From: Erigeron canadensis
Lineage: Eukaryota > Streptophyta > Magnoliopsida > Asterales > Asteraceae
DNA: 64,000 nucleotides
Reading direction: 5' to 3'
NCBI RefSeq assembly: GCF_010389155.1
Contig: NC_057769.1
Coordinates: 32,721,548-32,785,547 of the forward strand
A program made the translations under genes and the position numbers. Of the stretch, positions 57,375-64,000 are shown one piece after another. The notes under the pieces were generated by a model. The model did not search any database. It had not been told where the DNA came from and was given only the letters and a program-made list of their open reading frames with translations. Positions within the stretch are counted from its first letter, which is position 1. Each line of letters starts with the position of its first letter.

Positions 57375-59954
57375 TTACATGGAAGAGTTGATATAGATAA
57401 GAAGCTTTGGAAGGTTTTCAAGAGCTAATGTGAACATTGCCCCGAACAGGAAAAGCAAAACAAAAGCTAGCACTACTTTCGCTATGTAACCAGCACCAAC
57501 ATTTGAGGGTAATAGTCCTTTCATTGAATGCAGCTCATCCAATCCCTGCAAATAAAGTCAGTAATGAGAGAGTTAGACTTACTTAGCCATAAGTTTCGCA
57601 TGAAACTCTTCAATAATAGATTCAAGATACGATTTGTTAAGGCTTAAATGAGAATTCCTATTCTTCTTCATGACTTAATTAGTAATTCTATTACTGGATG
57701 CAACTAAGCAAGTACAGAGCTCTAATCTGGGGAAGCCACCTCTTGCAAAAGATAGATTGTGTATCTTGAAGACCCTAAAAGGGTAGCCTCACTTTCTTAC
57801 TAAACAGAAAAGTCAATCCAAGCAATTAGAAAAGCAAGACCCAATTGGTAATTATTTATGGCAGCCATTGGCCCATTGCCAATAAAAAGTCCCTTACAGA
57901 TATCATCAGAAAGCTAGCTTTCAACCTAAGCCAAAGAATGTACGAGTATTATATAGAACACTCATGACTAAAGACGGAAAAATGGGTGGGGCGGGCCGGC
58001 GGGTTATTTGTCAGGTCAAAATAGGTAATCTATTGTAAATTTTTGGTCTTCTGTTAGTAATAAATATCAAATACTGTAGTGTCCCAAAGAATCTTTAAAC
58101 GGATACACTTTTTGTCCAAAGAACCATAAATATTTTCTTCAAAGAATTATAGATTTTGAGTGACTCCAAAAGGATTAAAATAGTTATAAGTATTTATACA
58201 CATAGCTCTCGAGGCTGTGTTTAAGAGCTTAGCATGCATAAGTTGTTGTACTTTAATATGTGTACCCATATACTAAGAAAGTGTTTATGTTTAATGTACA
58301 ACAATTACACATCTTGAGCTCTTAATCATAGCCCTTTCATCAAATCCCAAATTTTCAAAATGATTCGAATTATACTTTGAGTGGATTTTGATCCGTACCC
58401 CAAAAGTAAACAAAAATCGACTCATTCATAAGTAATCACATCCAAACTGGCTACTGTACTCTTGACTGAATTGACAGTTTCAAGCTCCAATTTCTTGGCA
58501 TTTGTCTTTGGCAAATCGAAATGTAGACAATGTTGAAATTTAGAGGTTTGATACTCATGAAACTGCAAGTTCCGCTAAGGAACTTTGGATCTAAAAAGTG
58601 ATGAACAAATGAGGCAATGATGGTTCAAAACAAGTTGACTGCATTTAAGATGAAATAGAAAAGATCATAAACTGAGAATTTATACCAACGGCATTATAAG
58701 ATCGCCTAAAGTATGTAGAAACCTAAATATAAACTGATCTTCCCTGAATCGACAAAGGTCTTTAACACAAGAATAACCATAAAAAACAGACAGCTCTCAA
58801 TAACAATCACTTCCATTTCATGTATTACCATCAATTTGCAATGTCACTATATTAACCGTCAATAGATTCTGCAGCTCTGGAAATAAAATCTGAACCATGA
58901 TAATGAAAAAGGTGTGGCATACCAGTGGAGGTGATTCATGTTTGGTTGTTTTCCTGATACTTTCCGTAGCTCGTGCTGCTCCTAGAAGACAACACACACA
59001 AAGTTATAACAAAGAAACACTTGAAACCATTAAACATATTATAAAAACTAGCAGGATACCCGCGCTATACTAAAAGTTCTTATTCCCTCTCATTTTCCCT
59101 AAAGAGGGTGTTTAGGCTTTAACTTATCTTCGGGCTTATTACCTTATTGAATTTTCAAAAAGCCTATAAACTCGTTTATATTAACTTATGACTACTCGAG
59201 CTTATTTGCTCTATAGAAATAAGCCCAAAGGATGAGCTAGCCCAAACACCCCCCTAAACGAAACCGCTAAAGGGGGTGCTTGGCTTAGCTATCTTCTACA
59301 TCTAATGGCTTTAGCGAAATTTAAAAAAACCCCATAATGTTCTTTTTTTTTTTAACAGGTTGTAAGTTTATCAATATAGGAGCTGCGATAAGCTCAACGT
59401 AAGCTCATAAACAATTCTAAACAATCTTTATCGGCTTTTTAAAAAAATTCAATAAGTCAATATAGAGTAACCTGTTAATAAAAATAAAGCTTATTGAATA
59501 TTTCAATAACTTGAAACATAGTAAGCAAAAACATAAGCATATACCTTCTGATTCGGTAACGGTCTGCAGCTTCCAGCCGTCGCCGTAATGCTCGAGAACC
59601 GAACTCGGGCCAAAACTAACAGGCTCTTCATTTAGTTTAACAGATTCTATGTATAAAGCCAATGGCAATCCATCCTCAATTTTTCTATTTATCAAACTCA
59701 ATGCAAATCCAGCTTTTGTTCCAGCTGAAAACCGCCTTATTTTATTTGAACTTGTGCAATTCACCTCTATATACTGTGATTTTTAAATTAAATTATATAA
59801 TTCATTATCACTAATAATTGAATTCTAATCATTGTAATTAGAGAGATGCCAGTTGATCGCCAGTAATCCCAAAAAAAAAATAGAGAGATTATAACAAAAA
59901 AAAACTTACAGATGGTGAATCTTTGACTTCTGTGTTTTCTGCGTTGACCGTCAT
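57375..59954 (-). CDS. Conserved small membrane protein of unknown function (four exons)
   Basis: Exons on the minus strand are 59954-59910, 59773-59545, 58981-58923 and 57545-57375. All splice sites are GT/AG, with phases 0, 1 and 0. The product has 167 residues. It starts MTVNAENTEVKDSPSYIEVN. The middle has KIRRFSAGTKAGFALSLINR and a hydrophilic stretch with EEPVSFGPSSVLEHYGDGW. A Lys/Arg/Glu-rich linker (AARATESIRKTTKHESPPL) follows. A single hydrophobic segment, IAKVVLAFVLLFLFGAMFTL, lies at about residues 131-150, with a 17-residue tail ending YINSSM. There is no signal peptide, so a tail-anchored or single-pass topology is likely. The even exon structure and clean splicing argue for a real gene. 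I do not recognise a named family and offer no function. The gene's 3' half lies in segmental block C. Only intron fragments remain in block A (10590-10972). Confidence 0.8.
59048..59075 (-). mobile_element. Helitron-like 3' end in intron 2 of the 167-residue gene
   Basis: On the minus strand, TATAGCGCGGGTATCCTG is followed by CTAG and a host T. The hairpin is weak. If real, the element extends right within the intron between exons 2 and 3. Confidence 0.4.
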
Positions 59955-62064
59955 CACAGATTTGGAGATTGAATCACACAGATAAAAAAAGTGTTTGATA
60001 GTTTGTTTGTTCTCCGAAGAGTTGACTTTTTGATGGCCAAAAGTAGTTTTTGGAAAAAGCAGTTTTGATCCTTGTACTATATATTTTTATCTTATCGTTG
60101 TTGTTTTTGTCCAAATGACTATTTTTTTTATTTAATTTTCTCATTGAAAACTTTGACAATGTTAAACTATATATAGAACTTTGATTTGATGAGCAATTAG
60201 TCCATGGTGATACGAATTTAAAAAAATATGGTGTGAACCAGTTGCTAAATCTTTGATCTGCTTCGTAAATCCATCGACTAACTTATTTTCTCTTCGTTGC
60301 AATGTTGATGCAAAATCCTGCAAAGGCTACAAATATTGCGTGCTGATGCGAGTTTTAGCTCCTATGAGATTAGGCATGTCCTTGAACAAAACTATTAAAT
60401 AGGTCTTTTTTTCCGGTTGAGTGCGTTTTCCATCCAATGTGATTGATACCCAAATAAGCCCCTATTAGATTGAGATTAGACCCTTCATCTTCACTATCAT
60501 CAATGTAGTCAATCTAACATGTCGTTCGGTGGTACATTGGTACCCAAAACAACATTTTCGTCATTTGAGAAACGTTTTTTTTTTTTTTTTAAATTTCGGT
60601 TATGGATCTTGTGTACGTTCTTTTGTTTGTAAAGGCAATACAACTACACTTTCCCCATTGAGCAACATGAGCACCATTTATATATGTTCATCTTCTCGAG
60701 AAAGTCATGAACACGATAACTGGTGAGATTGTATGTGTCTGTAAGTAAAGTCACCTATAAGGGAAGTTCTCGTCGCAATCCATTTGTAGTTTCTTCATCT
60801 TAAGGGCTGCAGGGTGCTGAATGAGTTCCATTCTCGAACTTCAGCTTCATTTCTGATTTGGCAAGCTGCACTTTGATTCTAGTGTCCAATATCCGGCTAG
60901 TGTCCATTGCTCTATTAACCTGAAAGGCTTGGTCAGGGCACTTTCATTTCTGACTTTTTATTTTTAATTTTGCATATACTAGAGATGATGTTACAAGAGT
61001 CCCACTCACTTCGATCCCTAGTCAAAGTTCCTAAAGGGAATTGGGACTTAAAGAATGATCGTGTTGCTAGCCGAGTGTTGTTTTATAAGAGCATTACATA
61101 TAGTTTTTGTTAAGTTTGTTTAGTAAGTTAGATATAATAGTCGTGATATCTGGAAACCTTAATTGTTTAAAAAAGAAAAAATCATCGAAGGATATGTTTG
61201 TATGTTTGGTTTGATACTCACTTTCAAAAACCGTTTTCCTATTTGGTTTGTACTAATATATGTTAAAATATGAAAATTAAATATAGCACGAATTTAAACT
61301 GTAAAGTGAGAAAAAAAAATTTAATTAAAAAAAAATGATAAAGGTTAAGATATAAAGTTTAATGTAAAGAATACTGAAAATGTAAAGTTATCAAAAGGTG
61401 GAGGCCAAAATTGATTCAAGGGTGATGATATGATGATTGTCAAGAAGAATCTCAAAAATATTGGAACACCAGTTGTCGAACCACATTACAAGTCCATCCA
61501 GCCTTGCTACAACTGCACCCGAATTTCAGATAGAAATTTTCCAGTCTTACTTTAGAGCTTAGTGTGCACAACCTATCAGTGATGCATTTCCAGAGTACAT
61601 AACAGTCTCTATAAAATCGGCCACATTTAATATCCATTTCTATTTATTCAGCATCGTCCCTTTTCATATTGTGTGCTCCTCTTCATCTCTTTCTCAAGCA
61701 CGTCATCCTATCAGATTAACTTTTAAGGACTCTTCTTAAAAATAAAAAAAAATAAAAAAACATGATGCCACAAATTGAGATACTGAATCGATTAAATGTG
61801 TATTTCCTTTATCAGCAGATAATAATTCTGTAAAAAGGCTCAATTAACTTCTAGCTGTTCAAACAGCCAATCTGAAGGTACATATACTCTGGAGATGGAT
61901 CAGACTTAAGGTTAAACAAGCAAGAGAACAAATGTAAATATTCAAGGTCCCACACAAGGTTAATACTAGCTATCTCCTAACTTCAAAACAATAAACCAAT
62001 ACAGACAGAGATCGATGATTGCATGCAAAATGCTTACGTATTCCTTCAAGCCTGTCTCACAGTT
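59955..62064. other. Region upstream of the 167-residue gene
   Basis: No complete gene is visible. A candidate terminal exon (60800-60919) is listed separately. A minus-strand open stretch near 61452-61637 with many Cys has no recognisable motif. T and A runs at 60572-60588 and 61735-61760 are low complexity. Confidence 0.4.
60800..60919 (-). CDS. Possible terminal exon, gene unknown
   Basis: After an acceptor CTTTCAG|G, the minus strand codes for 39 residues (NRAMDTSRILDTRIKVQLAK, then SEMKLKFENGTHS...) and a TAA at 60802-60800. The charged, helix-like composition looks like coding sequence rather than chance. The upstream exon was not found. It may be an exon of the gene proposed at 62065-62176 (alternative end) or of a separate gene. 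Confidence 0.3.
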   Translation of the reverse strand, partial: VNRAMDTSRILDTRIKVQLAKSEMKLKFENGTHSAPCSP

Positions 62065-62176
62065 TCACCGAGATTCCCAGTCCTTGATCTTTTTTCCTTT
62101 CGGTTTTGCTATAGGCGCATTCATACCAGCCATTTTGTTGTTGTATTTTGACCGAAGTGTATCATTGTATGTCCAG
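62065..62176 (-). CDS. Possible terminal exon of a gene continuing to the right
   Basis: After an acceptor TTTTGCAG|C, the minus strand reads WTYNDTLRSKYNNKMAGMNA, then PIAKPKGKKIKDWESR and TGA (62067-62065). The basic, lysine-rich end is typical of a real C-terminus. No upstream exon could be recognised in 62180-64000, so the rest of the gene may lie beyond the window. I do not recognise the family. Confidence 0.4.
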
Positions 62177-64000
62177 CTGCAAAAGATTATAGAGAATGTT
62201 AAAATGGCAAAACAAGTATCTTAGAAGGATCACGTGTTACATAAAAAAGAGAAAGAATTGGCAAAATATCAAATGTCCACAAGGTTCACAATGGTATTTT
62301 GACCAAAGTATCTGCAAAACATGCATTGAACTTTCCAAATGAGAGGGACAATCAGTCAAAAAAATAAATGATACTGAGTTTTAAAATAAAAATGCCGATT
62401 TTCACTCTTTTGGGATGTTCTATCAGTAACACAATTCCTTTTTGTCATATTTCTTATGCTTTCTTTTAGGCTTCTCTCAAGTACCTGAAGGAATACCAAG
62501 GCAGTTTATTGGGCAGACTGTTTTTTACTTTCAATGTGATAATAAATGAGGAACTGGGCATAGTCAGACTCATCGCTCACACACACATACATCACTACTC
62601 ATGATATATATAACAAATATACAACTATTAAACTTTCATACACTTGTGATATTGTTCTGTATCATGCTCTTCTTGATCATTGCCTACAATGTGTGTAATT
62701 TAAACTATTAAATCTGCCAAACCCCACCTGCTACTCTAAGGATTTCCAGCCACATAGCCATTAGCCAAAGCCGCAGGCTTAGATTAAGCAAAGAATGTGG
62801 ACCATGATACTCTTAAACCAATATGTATATATTTAACTGATAACCTTATATGATTACACAAATAATCATTAACTAAAGATTCAGTATTGCTTGGACTCCT
62901 CACTCAGGAACTACTTACATCAAGATTCAAGACAGACATTGACAGAAACTACATGGTTCAACAAAGCAAAAACAGGACTCACAGGTGACAGTGTGACACG
63001 ACTTATGTGGGTTCCAGCCTAACAGCATTTAACATTCTTAAACAGTAGTCTGGTGTATTTGTTTTACCCCCATTAATCGTGTGGCGTGCTAGCTTTACAA
63101 CTTAATGCCTGTAACATGTGGCTTCTTTTGTATGAACTCAAAACAGGAATGGCAAAATACGATCATGTGATTGCAGTGGCATTTATGAACTTTATTATGT
63201 GATATGATAAGCAAATAAACTGATATATGTTTAGCTGGGATTTCAAAAACTTTAACAAGACTACAAGAGCCATCTCCTATCATCACTTCAATGAAAGTTG
63301 TTGCTTACATGTCACAAAGTAATAACAAGAAAAACATTAGCAATAAGCATATATGAGCATCATCTCCCTAAGAATAATACGATAATGGAGCAACTAAAAC
63401 CAAACTAAATCATAGCTGGAAGCAATTAAACTCAGTAGTCCACTCCTATAGATAAGTGTGATATTTAAAAGACTACATCTATGAAGAGATTTAGGTACAA
63501 CCAGTGGTGTGCGCTACACATGTATTTGAATATAGAACTGTTTTTCATGCTCTTCTCAAGCATTTCCTATAACAGATAGCCTAAAAAACTAAATCTACCA
63601 AACACTACCTACCCCTCAGAGGCTATCCAACCACATCAGCAGAAACCATTAGGTTTTTAATATTAGACAAGAATATGGACCATACATCACTTCAAAAATG
63701 AATTTAACCAAAAAACAAAAACTGTCTTCGACTACTAAGTAAATAGGAGTCAAGGGTGACATTACTTATATGGGTGAAACTACTAAGCATAACAAACTAA
63801 TTAACAGAAACTACTTATATTAATGCATTTCGTTAATCATTAAACTAGATAGTAATTAAACTCGGTAGTCTATACCTATAGCTAAGCCTGCCACTAGAGG
63901 TCCAAACCATGAAATATTTCATACAGAAATTTTAGATCAGCGGTAAACAGAGATGAATGCTTAGCTACCTAAAACCTAACAATTTAGCTTCTTATTACTT
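62177..64000. other. Right edge, probably intron or intergenic
   Basis: No domain-bearing frame is visible on either strand. Two stretches (62700-62990 and 63560-63870) share a loose pattern, 'ctaccaaacactacc', 'aatatggaccata', 'actgataacc' and 'aactac.tatat', suggesting an old duplicated segment of about 850-bp spacing. Confidence 0.3.

Noticed and set aside
59417..59764. Single-exon 115-residue membrane protein
   Set aside because: The hydrophobic tail is intron translation. Splicing at 59545 to exon 3 gives a coherent four-exon protein with a better-placed membrane segment.
1..64000. CRISPR arrays, operons or prokaryotic islands
   Set aside because: Spliced genes, plant retrotransposons and MITEs throughout show nuclear plant DNA. 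The tandem repeats lack CRISPR-like repeat and spacer structure.

Overview
This is a stretch of plant nuclear genome: AT-rich, spliced genes with GT/AG introns, and a very dense, nested transposon load. The transposon families and the gene families present point to a eudicot. An Asteraceae species would fit the retrotransposon and Helitron types, but that is an impression and not something I could test.

Three protein-coding genes look intact. (1) A two-exon BAHD acyltransferase on the minus strand (22052 to 13451) of the benzyl alcohol O-benzoyltransferase/HSR201 type. It keeps both family motifs and ends in a peroxisomal-type SRL tripeptide. Its single intron is 7.2 kb long because a LINE inserted there, and that LINE was later split by a 1.6 kb solo LTR. 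(2) A three-exon short-chain dehydrogenase/reductase on the plus strand (46469-47825). (3) A four-exon gene on the minus strand (59954-57375) for a 167-residue protein with one C-terminal membrane segment and no function I recognise. One or two further terminal exons near 60.8 and 62.1 kb suggest another minus-strand gene continuing past the right edge.

A fourth large reading frame (30038-32185) is a FAR1/FHY3-type protein. It sits inside a complete Mutator-like element (29219-32926) with 170-bp terminal inverted repeats and a 9-bp target duplication, so it is a transposase and not a host FRS gene. Two compensating 1-base indels scramble about 12 residues over the conserved acidic motif, leaving the frame open but the enzyme probably dead.

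The rest is mobile DNA, much of it with both ends visible: a PIF/Harbinger element with a decayed transposase (2718-5059), a LINE (14846-20586), two solo LTRs (16809-18414; 51759-54348), a mini-CACTA (24005-24522), several short Helitrons (5748-6484, 8432-8900, 28765-29164, 36749-37388) plus orphan Helitron 3' ends, three well-bounded tRNA-derived SINEs, hAT-like and Tourist-like MITEs, and LINE tails.

Beneath these insertions lies a three-copy local duplication. Block A (about 2.2-11 kb), block B (about 34.1-39.8 kb) and block C (about 50.6-58.9 kb) share colinear, same-orientation segments. Block C carries the intact 167-residue gene, while block A retains only pieces of its third intron. 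The copies act as empty sites for one another and so date many insertions relative to the duplication.
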